DNA of 64,000 bases from Isoetes taiwanensis (GCA_021234155.1 JAJEKV010000063.1:6941710-7005709); one strand, 5' to 3'. Shown: positions 33,925 to 44,739, numbered from the stretch's first letter. Notes: generated by a model not told the origin, from the sequence alone. Translations and numbers: made by a program.

Positions 33925-36900
33925 ATGGATCTATCTAATATCAAGTAAGTCCCTTTGTTTACGGTATAAATTACGTTTCTATTGTGCCATGTGTATAGAG
34001 TGTTCAAATGTTTGACATTAATGCCGCTAGGACACGAGATCCTTGGTTTCAATTGCAAAGTTGGCATGGGGTGCCCATGTTATGCATGCCCCGCTCTTAT
34101 TGACACATATACGAAGAATGGGAGCAAGAATGCATAACATAGGCACCTCGTGTAGATTTTGTGATGGAGCTAAGCCATTTGGTCGAAATGGTCTTTGGAT
34201 CAAATGAAAGCCATGGAAAGCCATTTTAGTCGAAATGGTGTTTGGATCAAATGGCGCCATAGCGCCATTTGATCCAAATTCACACCTATGGCACATTCAT
34301 AGGTGTGAATTTGGATCAAATGGCCATGGCTTCATTTCATCCAAACACCATTTCGACAAATGGCGCCATGGCGCCATTTGATCCAAGTGTTCACCGTTAC
34401 ACCAAATGGCGCCATGGCGCCATTTAGCTCCAAATTTGGACCAAAATTTATACTTTTGTACTAAATAGCGCCATTTTCGCTTATTTTTTGCTTATTTTTC
34501 CTCTATTTCATATGTTCTGAAAAGTATCGCCTTGCTTGATTGAAACAGGTTTAATTTTCCCCTGTACAACCTATTCGTCGGAAGGACAATTGTTGCCCGG
34601 GGACATATTTTGAATAGAACCACTCTTCATGGGAAGGAAATAGATCCTTCAAATGTAGCAATTGAGGTCACGGAGTCCGTGATCCCATCGACAGAGCTTC
34701 CAGTCCCCTGCGGAGGGGCAGATAACATTGGTGAAGCAGTAGGCACATTCATTCAGTGGCCTAAGAGGGATGTAAAACCAAATGAGTGGCCCTCAAGTGA
34801 AGATACGTCTTCGAGATCCCTCAATTTGCCCTCTTCACAAGAGGATTCATCTAGTAGTCCATCCAACCAAGAGCTTCACGGACATCAGTTTTTGCTCCTT
34901 TGTGGTGAACCAAGCAACACAAAGCAACAAATGAAGAAGGCGAGATAGTAGAGGAGATTGGAGGTCATGAGAATCTAGCTGCCCGCCTTGGTCTCGAGGT
35001 TGTTTAAGCCACGAAGATGAGGCAGATCTACTACTCGAACAGATCTACTAGGTTTGCCATGCTACATTCTTCACTCCTGCACCGGATCTAAATATTCGGA
35101 GGCGAATATAGTCTTTAGTGATCCTCAGGATGCTATAGACGATGAGTTCTTGGGTGTATCAAAGGTCGGGCTTTCAGTGGGTAACATAATAGATCCAACG
35201 GGAAACCAAAATATCAGGTCATGTCATGCTTGTGCTGAGAGGCCTATAGCTAACAGTCTAGTAACCTGGGAGACCCATGCTGTTTTGCTTCATGATGGTA
35301 GGACAGTTTCACAACATTTACAAGCTCTTCTCGCCTCGAACATGATGATTTAGAAGTTGAGTGCTTGGAAGCTGATGTTGAGAAGCAATTCAAGAGGAAA
35401 AGGAAATATACATATGTGAAGAGGGTCAGGAGGGAACCAAAGGGGGATAGCAAGGAGGAGAGGATGTGCGCTTCCAAGGCAATCAAGAGTGATCTAAAAT
35501 CAACATGCTGCAAGGACGAATGTGTCAAAAAACTGAGCCGACAGCAAGTATGTGCCTTAAGAAAAGAATTTTATTCTCAATCAAGCAAAGGCCGAGGATT
35601 ACGCTTTGTTTTTGATGTGTTGAGTGTAACTTATACAGGCAGTCTGAGGGAAAAGTAGTGGTGCAGTGGAGTGGAGTCTTTGTCAATTATGGCATGCTGC
35701 GTGGTTTTAGGAGTTGCTCACCACGTTTTATAGTTGGAGGAAGAGGTTCGAAAGTTAGGTGGAAAACGGTGTGACATGGTAATACAGGGCTCTAAGAAGC
35801 CTAGATGCGTGACACTAGCTACAGAAAGTGTGCTTGATACCTTCATTAGTGAGAATGCGAGAGAGCATTCCACATAGAAGCAAAAAGGAAAGGATGATAT
35901 AAGGGAGAATGTTCGCAAACTTCCTTCCATCCTTAATAAGAAGAGCATACATAAGGAGGTGGACGCCGCGTGGTGGAAGAATTGACGGGAAAGAGTGTAA
36001 CCTTGCCCTCTTTTTTACAATATTTGGAAGAAAGAGTTTCCGGGCACAAGATAGCAAAAATACAAGCATTCTCCAAGTGTAACATATGTGTAGTCATCAA
36101 GCAGTAAATTGAAAAGAACAAAAGATATAAGGAGAGGCGCAACCTTTCAATTCAACGGCGGGCACATATGTTGGAACAACGTTTCTGTAGGAGTCAATAT
36201 TGGCATTGCGTGCATTATCACATCGCTCGCCGTAGAAAGTCACCTCGGCATAATACATGATAAGATGGATCAGGTCAAAACACTCACACCAAGAAGTCAC
36301 CATCTCGCAAAGTCTGCTTTTGGAGAGGAGATCGCTTGAAGAGCGGCTTTGACAGAGCATTGACACATGGTCATGGTGGACGGGCTTATGGCCATTTCTC
36401 TCTTGATCTTTGGAAGGATGACTCAAACTTTCATGTTGGATCACTTTCTAGGATCCTACACTATCTTGAGTTGCTTGGGAAGAAGACAAGTGTGGTGATT
36501 TGTGTGGAAGCGTAACTACAGATTGCAAATTGATGCAAGCCCTAAAAGATACTCGACCCGCAACATAAGCTAGTGCGGAGACACAAGAGAAGATGCCTTC
36601 ATCTTCTAGTGCCAACTTAGAAGGCTTCAATCCTCTTCCTCGAAATCTCTACTTACGGTTGGATAATGCATCGGGTCAAAATAAAATAGATATGTGTTCT
36701 CCTACCTCTCTTATTTGAGACATGGCTTAAGGTATTCGATGAGATTCAGGTTGGCTTCATGATGGTTGGGCACACTCATGGCGATATTGATGCATTGTTT
36801 GGGAACTTTTCGACGTTAATGAGTTCATCGGATGCTCTAACTTTGCCTCGAGTTGTTTTTACTTGTTTAGCAAGTGCAATGCAAAGTCTCTGTTCCATAT

Positions 36901-37634
36901 TTTGTGGATGAAGTTCCAGATTGAAAGGCTTTGTCAAGGGATATATCCCCGATAAGGGCCAACGCCTAACAGGCCATACCGAGCCATTGCTATTCGATTT
37001 AAAATGGATGGAAATGGCCCATTATGCAATATAAGATGCGGCCAACCCATAAAGAGTGGATTCCAGAAAATGGAATAAGAATGTGGAAGGAGGATGAAAA
37101 TGGTGAGCCAACGTTACCAACGGGGGTGCCTAAAAATATCCCTCCAAGGAAGACATTGAAAGATCTCCACGGCTTCCCGCGACATCATCGCAAGTACATA
37201 GCATTATGGAATTCCTTACGCAAAAAATCAAGAAGATAGTGTGTTTGCAACGACAAACAAAGCAACTATGGATTTTGGAGCGAGATTCTTTTGTGTTTGG
37301 AAGATGTATCTCGGGACGACCTCAAAATGATAACTTTTGGTTCGCGTACAAGGCAAGAACCTCTACAAGCCGTGCATTTACTCGAGGAGGTCGATGAAGG
37401 CTGTGCTTGTAAGACCTTTGCCTACATATTGTGGGCCGGCCGGATGGGCGCCCGGTGTTGCCTATGGATGAGTTCGATCCTCATGCACATGTTACTTAAA
37501 GGTATGTTTGTTTTAGTCCGACACGGAGACGATGAAACTCCAACGTGGTTGGGCTTTACGAAGAAGATGCCATCCTAGATCCGTAGTCTACCAATTATGG
37601 TCACATTTATGTATCATGGTGGATGCCCGTTGGT
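33925..37634 (+). pseudogene. E1 gene T, DUF8039/DUF7869-type transposase, decayed
   Basis: Exon 1 is 33925-33944 (MDLSNI, donor GTAAGT). Exon 2 begins at 34551 and completes the join in frame: KFNFPLYNLFVGRTIVARGH. It then reads LPVP...NIGEAVGTFIQWPKRDV, a DUF8039-like domain. Blocks follow in T2 order: CC..EC...RQQVCALRKEFY (35500-35590), QAFSKCNICVVIKQ then a TAA stop (36063-36105), GHFSLDLWKDDSNFHVGSL (36390-36450), NLYLRLDNASGQNK with later MVGHTHGDIDALFG (36640-36805), HKEWIPENGIRMWKED (37042-37092), and KGMFVLVRHGDDETPTWLGF...VSWWMPVG (37498-37634). In DUF7869 proteins the Asn/Asp-rich LDN and GHTH motifs form an RNase H-like core. Multiple frameshifts and the internal stop make this a pseudogene. 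Confidence 0.7.
34170..34470. repeat. E1 palindrome cluster in gene T intron 1
   Basis: A 38-bp palindrome with only the centre mismatched spans 34241-34278 (half TTTGGATCAAATGGCGC). Perfect 24-bp copies are at 34357-34380 and, one base pair shorter per side, 34404-34425. Degenerate copies surround them. The half-site is CAAATGGCGCCA. Confidence 0.92.
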
Positions 37635-38066
37635 CGTGACTATCTGAGGTTGCTTAACTAAACGTTGGCGACCCAATCCATCAGATCCATCAAGGTATGA
37701 GAAGTTAGATGCCATACATTATGCATGGGATGCAAATGGCAAAAGACCAAGACTGCTTGATTCCAAAATACATTGTTGACATGTGGGGGACATAGCATTA
37801 GCTAAAAGCTCTCAATCTCGGTCATGTTCTCAATAATCATGTATGTAATTTCTTTTGCTATAATACTTAAGCATTTTGGACAATTAATACGTTGTCGATA
37901 CATCCTAATTTATGCTTATACTAACATCCTTACATCTATTATAATAGGTGTTTAATACACATCATTACATCTGATGCACACATTATTGATGGCATACATA
38001 TAATTTAGATGCACATATTATTGATGGCATTATAGAGTCGATGATTCACTCATCATCAATCCCCTG

Positions 38067-38285
38067 CTATTGTGATCGTGATTCAGCTCGTAGGCATGGC
38101 TCGGGAACCCAAAGAAGATGGATCACAACACGAGTAAGGCCGGGGCAATCACACTCACGACCTTCTACTTTGGATTGTAAGTAAGGATCCAGCTTAATAC
38201 CTTTATGTATGCAGCGATTAATATCATTGTAGCTCATGGAGAAAAGAATGGTCTCAAACTGATCATCATAAATATTATAAGCCAT
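38067..38285 (-). CDS. Small gene C1, 72 aa
   Basis: The ORF encodes MAYNIYDDQFETILFSMSYN and later KLDPYLQSKVEG, LTRVVIHLLWVPE. It aligns with C2 (44194-44436) and C3 (44812-45051). After WVPE the frame differs from C2, but at DNA level GAGCTGAAT...TTGATGATGAGTGAATC is shared, so a frameshift near the 3' end is likely. The promoter is conserved with C2/C3. Transcription is convergent with T1. Function unknown; small size, conserved Trp and LDP(Y/W)L core suggest a folded domain. Confidence 0.6.
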   Translation of the reverse strand: MAYNIYDDQFETILFSMSYNDINRCIHKGIKLDPYLQSKVEGRECDCPGLTRVVIHLLWVPEPCLRAESRSQ

Positions 38286-38316
38286 GGGAGATGAATGACT
38301 TACCGAATGGAGCTGC

Positions 38317-38345
38317 TTTTATAGTCGTTATAGAATTATTGGTAT
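38317..38345 (-). promoter_or_regulatory. C1 core promoter
   Basis: On the minus strand CCAATAATTCTA is followed by ACTATAAAAGC (TATA 38317-38323), 32 bp before the ATG. The same two elements at the same spacing precede C2 and C3. Confidence 0.75.
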
Positions 38346-38455
38346 AATACTTCAGCATTATTGGTATTATACGTGAGCATTATTGGTATTATACGTCAGC
38401 ATTATTGGTATTATACTTCAACATTATTGGTATTATACTTCAACATTATTGGATT
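38334..38455. repeat. 22-bp tandem repeat upstream of C1
   Basis: About five units of GCATTATTGGTATTATACTTCA lie directly upstream of the C1 TATA. Each contains CCAATAAT on the minus strand, so the promoter's CCAAT-like element has been multiplied. Confidence 0.85.
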
Positions 38456-38503
38456 CGTAGCTATAAATTCTTTTACCTTGTTTTCATTTCTCACTTTTCA
38501 TCC

Positions 38504-38985
38504 TTGCTTCTTGCTCCTTCATCTTCCTTGTTCCTTGATCTTCTTGCTACTTGATCTTCCTTGTTCCTTGATCTTCTTGCTACTTGATCTTCCTTGTTCA
38601 TTGCTTCTGGCTACTTGATCTTGATCCTTGTTCCTTGCTACTTCATTCCCGTGCTCCTTCCTACTTGATCTTGTTCCTTGCTCTTGATCTTGCTACTGCT
38701 ACTTGATCTTGATCCTTGTTCCTTGCTACTTCATTCCGTGCTCCTTCCTACTTGATCTTGTTCCTTGCTCTTGATCTTGCTACTTGATCTTGTTCCTTGC
38801 TACTTGATCTTGATCCTTGCTTCTTGCTCCTTGATCTTCCTTGTTCCTTGATCTTCTTGCTACTTGATCTTCCTTGTTCATTGCATCTTGCTACTTGATC
38901 TTGATCCTTGTTCCTTGCTACTTCATTCCGTGCTCCCTCGCTACTTGATCTTGTTGCTTGCTCTTGAACTTGCTACTTGCTTTCG
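38504..38985. repeat. CTTGATCTTCC/TTGCTAC pyrimidine-rich minisatellite
   Basis: Compound repeat of CTTGATCTT, GTTCCTTGCTA and CTTCATTCCGTGCTCCTT blocks, with a strong C+T bias on the plus strand. It precedes ORF D. Confidence 0.85.
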
Positions 38986-39095
38986 CCCTCAGTGTTCCTT
39001 GCCCGCCGGGGTGATCCTTGCTTGCTTTTGCAAATGATTGGACCCAATCCTCCCTGGGCTACTCCGAAGGCACGCAAGCATGCCCTGTGCATTCA

Positions 39096-39833
39096 ATGCG
39101 GAATGGAATGGATGAGCTATGGGACCATTTCTTGGAGTGGAGGTTGCGCCACAGTCCCACCAAGGAGCTTACAATGGAGTTGATCAACTTCATTCTGGAG
39201 CGATTTGATTGTGGTCATGAGCCACTGATGGAAATTAATCCATCTGAATGTTATAGGAGACTTGCAATGAGGGGAATGCTTGAACCCCCTCCTTATCTGG
39301 ACGAGATGCTACAGCAATTGAGGCCTCTTCTTCGTGCTGGATATTTAGCACACTCTCTGGATGCATACATATCAGAGTTCATTCATGAAATTTGTAAGGG
39401 ACAGATGTATGGCCTTATTAGGGTGTACTACAATGAGTACAACGGTTTTGTGGAGTTGGGTCCGCTCTTCTTCCGTGAGTATTATCCTGTGGAATTACTT
39501 TTTCTAATGACTAGGTACCCCATATGGTGGGAAGAATCAGCATGGGATGAGCGTGAGCTCTTGACTCCTAACCCAGATGCGTGGGTTAGACCTCTCAAAA
39601 GCGAAGGGAAAGGGAAGGGGAAGGGGTTAGGAACCTGGGGGAAGGTTACTAGGGACATACATAGTTCATACTTTGGTCTCTATTGTGTTTGGAAGTTGGT
39701 ATATGATACCGTGTTATTATGTTCTCTAAATATTCATGTATGTATGATACACGGGTACTGCACGTGTATAGAACCCCTGCATAAGGTCTATGATACAGTG
39801 GTAATCGTACACGTGTATACAACCCCTGCATAA
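39096..39833 (+). CDS. E1 ORF D, unknown protein, up to 245 aa
   Basis: From the first ATG the frame is open for 245 codons: MRNGMDELWDHFLEWRLRHS, then FILERFDCGHEPLMEINPSE, RMLEPPPYLDEMLQQLRPLL-like helices, YPIWWEESAWDERELL and a KGKGKGKG stretch. The upstream frame is open to 39018 without ATG. The last ~55 residues fall in a locally duplicated ACGTGTATA..CCCCTGCATAAGG sequence and may be untranslated. I recognise no family. It lies at the right end of E1, divergent from C1. I see no copy in E2. Confidence 0.5.
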   Translation: MRNGMDELWDHFLEWRLRHSPTKELTMELINFILERFDCGHEPLMEINPSECYRRLAMRGMLEPPPYLDEMLQQLRPLLRAGYLAHSLDAYISEFIHEICKGQMYGLIRVYYNEYNGFVELGPLFFREYYPVELLFLMTRYPIWWEESAWDERELLTPNPDAWVRPLKSEGKGKGKGLGTWGKVTRDIHSSYFGLYCVWKLVYDTVLLCSLNIHVCMIHGYCTCIEPLHKVYDTVVIVHVYTTPA

Positions 39834-39877
39834 GGTCTATACAACCCCCATAATAAAAAAATTCCAGTTTACTAAAA

Positions 39878-39906
39878 ATTTTCCCATTATAATGAAATTG
39901 TGCTTC
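39878..39906 (-). repeat. E1 right terminal inverted repeat
   Basis: AATGAAATTGTGCTTC ends the element. Read inward it is GAAGCACAATTTCATTA, then TAATGGGAAAATT. Confidence 0.85.
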
Positions 39907-40480
39907 TTGGGGTTCACCCTGAGGCCCTGGTAGAAGATTGAAGTGACAATAGGAGCACTAGGACTGCTAGGTGGTATACATGTGACCACGGAGAAGAAAA
40001 GCTAGCTCCACCGCCAAGTGGGGACGTTATCGAGGCCGGTGGCCTCCGAAGGGGGTTGGCTCGGAAGCCTCGTCTCATGCCCTGCTTGTGCTTCTATTGT
40101 CGATTACATTTTTCTTGCGTGTGCAGCGTCATGTTGCATATCCCCGCCAAGATTTCACCTTTTTCGAGACCCGGATTTTATATGTGTTTTTTTTGTGTTT
40201 ATGCTCGGAATTCATAATTAATGCATGGGCGGGAAAAATCCTGATTTTCAGCCAGCTGGCTTGCCAAGTGGTCAGCGAGCGTGCAGGAAAATCCCCGGTA
40301 TTTTCGGGCGAGCTTTAGACCCTCGATTTTTGATTGGGATGGCCAGATTGGCCCCGGCGGGTGGTTTAGACCACGTTTTTTATTTTGGGGCATGGAGGAG
40401 GCCCCGGATTGGCGATCCGACCTCTCCATGTCATCTGGAACCGCCGAAATTACCCTAGGGGACAAGTTCCACGGCCCTCT
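39907..40480. repeat. ~825-bp tandem array, rest of unit 2 and partial unit 3
   Basis: The sequence resumes at TTGGGGTTCACC exactly where unit 2 was cut at 28381. Unit 3 begins near 40106, and after removing E1 the spacing to unit 2 is again about 825 bp. Unit 3 is truncated after CCTAGGGGACAAGTTCC. Confidence 0.85.
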
Positions 40481-40502
40481 TGATCAGAGGAGCATCCCCA
40501 GA

Positions 40503-40544
40503 ATGTAAATCCTACCAAACCCTAGGGTTTGGTAGGGTTTACAT
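40503..40544. repeat. 42-bp near-perfect palindrome with teloboxes
   Basis: A perfect 26-bp palindrome (half CCTACCAAACCCT, 40511-40536) is extended by ATGTAAAT/GTTTACAT with one mismatched pair. Its centre AAACCCTAGGGTTT is two head-to-head plant telobox motifs. Confidence 0.92.
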
Positions 40545-40745
40545 CTCGAGCGTCAAGACGGAGACTAACACATCCGAAACTTTGCATGGAGTTCTCTGTG
40601 TATGCTCTGGGGACCATGCCCGGAGATGGGGTCAAATCCCCCTGCAAACATGCTTTCGCACTCCCCTTCCTTTGGAAAGGGGCTTGTGAAGGGGAGTCTC
40701 CGAAAGGTATGCTGCACCGGGAAATTTGGCTCTGTCTCCCAGTAC

Positions 40746-41280
40746 CTAGGCTCCAACGTGCTCAAACATGCCACGCAGGCTCCAACATGCCACCTATGTT
40801 TCAACTTGCCAAGGTGGCTCAAATATGCCACGTGGGCTTCAACATGCCACCTAGGCTCCAACATTCCTAGGTGGCTCAAACATGCCACATAGGCTCAAAC
40901 ATGCCATGCAGGCTCACTTAGGCTCCAACATGCCACCTAGGCTCGAACATGCCAAGGTGTCTCCAACATGCCACCTAGGCTCAAACATGCCAAGCTGGGC
41001 TCAAACATGCCACCTAGGCTCCAACGTGCCACCTAGGCTCCAACATGCCAAGGTGGCTCAAACATGCCACGTGGGCTCCACCATGCTTAGGCTCCAACAT
41101 GCTAAGGTGGCTCACAACATGCCACCTAGGCTCCAATGTGCTCAAACATGCCAAGGTGGCTCAAACATGCCACGTGGGCTCCAACATGCCACATAGGCTC
41201 CAACATGCCATCTAGTCTCCAACATGCCAAGGTGGCTCAGGCATGCCACCTAGGCTCAAGCATGCCAAGGTGGCACCCCC
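40746..41280. repeat. 19-bp minisatellite array 2
   Basis: The same unit and variants as the array at 25245, about 28 copies. Preceded by CTTGTGAAGGGGAGTCTCCG, also found at 26889, and followed by the shared flank. Confidence 0.92.
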
Positions 41281-41415
41281 AAGTGGTGACATGGCATGCC
41301 AAGTAAGGTCAAGTTTTGACTAGGCCAAAAATGAAAAGATATCCATCTTTGGTCTTTTCATTGGGTGATGTTGGCAAATTTTAGGTGACATGGCTAGATG
41401 ATGGTGACATGGACA
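41281..41415. repeat. Minisatellite right flank, copy 2
   Basis: Matches 26701-26830 with a few indels; homology ends near GACATGGACATGATG. Confidence 0.85.
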
Positions 41416-43913
41416 TGATGACTAGGACTTTATGCAAGAAATATGATAACCTTTGATTTGGATGATGGATGAGACTATTGCTTATTAAGGCTCAAAATTT
41501 GGCACACAAAATATAAAAGCTCGAAATCACGGATCAGTTATTTGAGAAGTTAACTCTTGTATCAACAATGATATTTATCGAACTAGAGGAAATGATGTGG
41601 AAATTATTGGGCACATCCTAGAGCTGCAATTCTTAATGTTAGGCTTCTAAGACACTATAACTATAACAGAAGTCTGGATCAAATGGTAGTCTATGTAGAC
41701 TTGCCGATTGACGTGAAGTCATAAGTGAATGCTAGGGAAAGGCAATTGAAGCTATAAGTGCGATTGCGAATATAATAATCCTCGAACAACTCACGGGTCT
41801 GCTACACTGCAAACCTGGCAAGAAGGAAAGATATTGAAAGAAATGATATGCAAAATTTAATCTTGATATAGTGAATACTATGGCATAGATAAATATTGAG
41901 AAGAGGAGACAATCAGAGAGCTTGCATCATCTTTTTTCTATGGCTTATATGCAAACGATACACATTACATATAAGCTACTTGTCTTGTCTCAAGGAATTG
42001 GTTCAAGCTGAGGAAACAACTTAGTGCTGTCGGTGTTGTTCTGTTTTCTGTTGTGCATGTATTTCTTTCTGTCTTCTGGTGAAACATAGATGTTCAATTC
42101 CTCTGAAGAAATACCAGTAAGAAAGGTTTGCTGTGAGAAGTTCAATTTGCTATATTGCATGCTGCTTGTGTTGTATGCTTGATGTGAGGATGATAACCAT
42201 TGGATTTGTATTTTTAATTGCCCCCTTACAAATTGGGTCAACGTGGGGTTGTTTGACCCCATCTTGACTTTGTGCGGACGGATCATATGGATCCATAGGG
42301 AATACTCCCCAAATTGTGCTATGATCTAATGGCCACAAAAAATCAAAACACGCCCCAAATGATAGATACCATAATGCCAAATTAGCTTTGAGATCCTATA
42401 GGGAATGGTTTGCATTGTAGAAATATCTTCGCTCGAAGATTTTCAATTTCAATGAGTTGTCCCCAAAATTTTTCGGGCACTCATTGAGAATTAAAAATAC
42501 GGAACTCTTGAGCTTATACAACTAGGAAGATGGCGCAGTGCGTGTCCCAGCCATGTTGGCAATGACCATATGGCTTGAACATAGCAGAACCCATAAGGAA
42601 AGATGCCCCGCCAAAGGTAGTAGAACATAAATTATCATAAGTGATAGAAAATGAGAGTCAACCAGATCTTATTTCCTTCTAGCAAATTTGAGACACCTTG
42701 ATCAATAATGCAAACTTCTCTAGTATTCAAGAAACACTGAAAGTTAAGAAATTTTCTATGAAATCAAAGGAGCCAAGTTATGGTCCCTAATCCTTTGATT
42801 TAAATTATCTTCCCATAGAAACTTTAACCATTGAAGCAATTCATAGTCATTAAACCATTGAGGTACTGTAGCTAAAGGGCTCGAGCTGAGAACTTAAGCA
42901 CTTCTGGCTGTCTTCACTGCTTTACAAAACAAACGGTTCCAAGTGTATCATTATCGTCATTCTCCTGTGCTTATATTTGCTCATTCCGACGGTTTAGGCA
43001 AGATCCTAGCAGCCATAGATGGAAACAACAGTGCTCGAGTTTATCCCACAGGCATTACGTTGAAAAACGGCTTGTTCCCGATTCGAATTATCCCACATGC
43101 ATACCTTCAATAAAGGGCTTATTCACAACCATTGGAATTTTCGAATTTAAACAAACCTTCCCCCTTAATCATGTTAGCTTTTGCTCCATTGACAACTAGC
43201 TTTTGCTTCAAGCATGAAACAATCAATCATTCATTTTTATCATTGACAACTCAACATTTAACAATAAGTTCAAAAATAAAGATAAATTATATATGTGAGA
43301 AAAATGGCCCATTCAATGGTTGAACAACGGTCCGGATTTGGCAGAGATAAACGGCCCAGATGGTGATCCAGGTACTTTGCTCTTATTGGTCTATCATTTT
43401 CCCGCTCCCCTATTGTGCTTTCTGACCGATTCTCTTCAGCTCGATTCTCTTCCATTTCATGCGATTTTTCTTCTGTCTTCGGCGGTGGCGCTCATCTTTC
43501 TTCTGGAGATGGCGCTCAGGTTTGTTTTGCTCCTCTGCTCTATGCTTTGCGGATTACCATAAACCATAGCCGATTTCTCTTCTGCCGATTTCCAGCCCAG
43601 CTTTCTTCTTGCCTATTTCTCTTCTGGTAATGGCGCCGGTGGTGCTTAGCTTCATTCTTTTTTGTTGTCCGGCTTCTCTGTTGCCGCTGGAAAAGCTTGC
43701 TGCTAAGAGCTTAAAATTTTCCTGTTTTCATGCCCGGTCTGCAACGTTTCTTATCTTCTGGCGATGGCACTCACTTTTGTTTATGTCACTTATGAAAATG
43801 AGCTTGAGATCAGAGAAGCAAGCATCCGCCGAGCCTTTGACAGTCAGGATCAGAGTGGAGGTGGTGGCTTTATTAGCCAGGGAGTTCTGCCTGAAGTATT
43901 GGCACAAGCAAAT
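41416..43913. other. Intergenic, no gene recognised
   Basis: AT-rich, with short frames only. None shows a domain, and frames on opposite strands mirror one another (for example 42009-42380 and 43270-43967). Confidence 0.5.
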
Positions 43914-43940
43914 AAGCATGATTTCATTAATTGGATAAAA
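43914..43940 (+). repeat. Possible degraded end of element E2
   Basis: AAGCATGATTTCATTA resembles the E1 terminus AAGCACAATTTCATTA (14 of 16). It lies just outside the first E2 gene, where an end is expected. No partner was found beyond 52.3 kb, so this is tentative. Confidence 0.3.
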
Positions 43941-44116
43941 TAACGCAATTTTGAGAATTTTGAGCACACCTTATTTGCTCAAGCACGAATACTTTCACCT
44001 AGTACTCGACCCCAACAAACATGAGGTAATTAACAAACACATATACATACAAATTTTGTGTTATACTTGTACGTGTACATGACACTCGTATAAGCTCAAT
44101 AATGGCCCTACATCGT

Positions 44117-44157
44117 ACGCCAATAATTCACTTCAATAATTTTACTTCACTATAAAA
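44117..44157 (+). promoter_or_regulatory. C2 core promoter
   Basis: CGCCAATAATTC followed by CACTATAAAA (TATA 44151-44157), 37 bp before the C2 ATG. Conserved with C1 and C3. Confidence 0.75.
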
Positions 44158-44193
44158 ACGGCTTCACGAGGGGGTAGAGGCCATTCATCTTCC

Positions 44194-44436
44194 ATGGCTT
44201 CCTCGATGCCTCGTCCAGAGCACATCCGCTCTTTCAAGTGTTACTTGAGCTACAACGATCTGGGCGAATGCGCTAGAAATAGCGTTAAGCTTGATCCATG
44301 GCTCCTATCTAAAGCTGATGGACCTGCTAGTGCTTGCAGGAAGCTCACTCGCGTTAAAGTCCATATTTACTGGCTTCCTGATCAGGAGATCTATGAGCTG
44401 AATGGCATCACGAGCTTTGATGTTGATGACGAGTGA
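44194..44436 (+). CDS. Small gene C2, 80 aa
   Basis: Intact ORF: MASSMPRPEHIRSFKCYLSY, NDLGECARNSVKLDPWLLSK, ending WLPDQEIYELNGITSFDVDD plus E. It shares SYND(L/I)..C...(V/I)KLDP(W/Y)L.SK and C..LTRV.(V/I)H..W(L/V)P(D/E) with C1. A strong TATA lies 37 bp upstream. This is the only copy of the family that looks undamaged. Function unknown. Single exon, no signal peptide or membrane segment. Confidence 0.7.
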   Translation: MASSMPRPEHIRSFKCYLSYNDLGECARNSVKLDPWLLSKADGPASACRKLTRVKVHIYWLPDQEIYELNGITSFDVDDE

Positions 44437-44739
44437 ATCTGCACCTGCTAATAATGTAATAATGACATGGGTACCTAATAACTAAGTAAGGATGTAATAG
44501 CATTCTGATTAAGGATGTAATATCACGTACCTTAACTGAGTATATTGTAACGATGTGCTATCCCACCTCCACTTATTCTGCAAGCTGTCATTGAATTCAA
44601 TCATAGCTAAATTCGTCAAGCAAACATGTTTTGAAACATACGCATATTAGTACGCACACATATATCCATACGAAAGATGTATTATACTTGTATTTATACA
44701 ACGGTCTTATACCACGAGCAATAATGGTAGAAGTCTACC

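Larger units (their letters stand above)
28382..39906 (+). mobile_element. Transposon E1, 11.5 kb, TIR-flanked
   Basis: The left end reads GAAGCACAATTTCATTA and the right end is its inverse, with about 27 of the first 29 positions matching. The uninterrupted target is present in the neighbouring array unit (CAAGATACTTGGGGTTC near 27551). Depending on the first base, the TSD is TT or CTTG. Inside are gene A (minus), gene T (plus), small gene C1 (minus), ORF D (plus), 24-bp palindromes and short repeats. T and A are both decayed, so this copy is probably non-autonomous now. The superfamily is not one I can name; DUF7869-type transposases are the nearest description. Confidence 0.85.
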
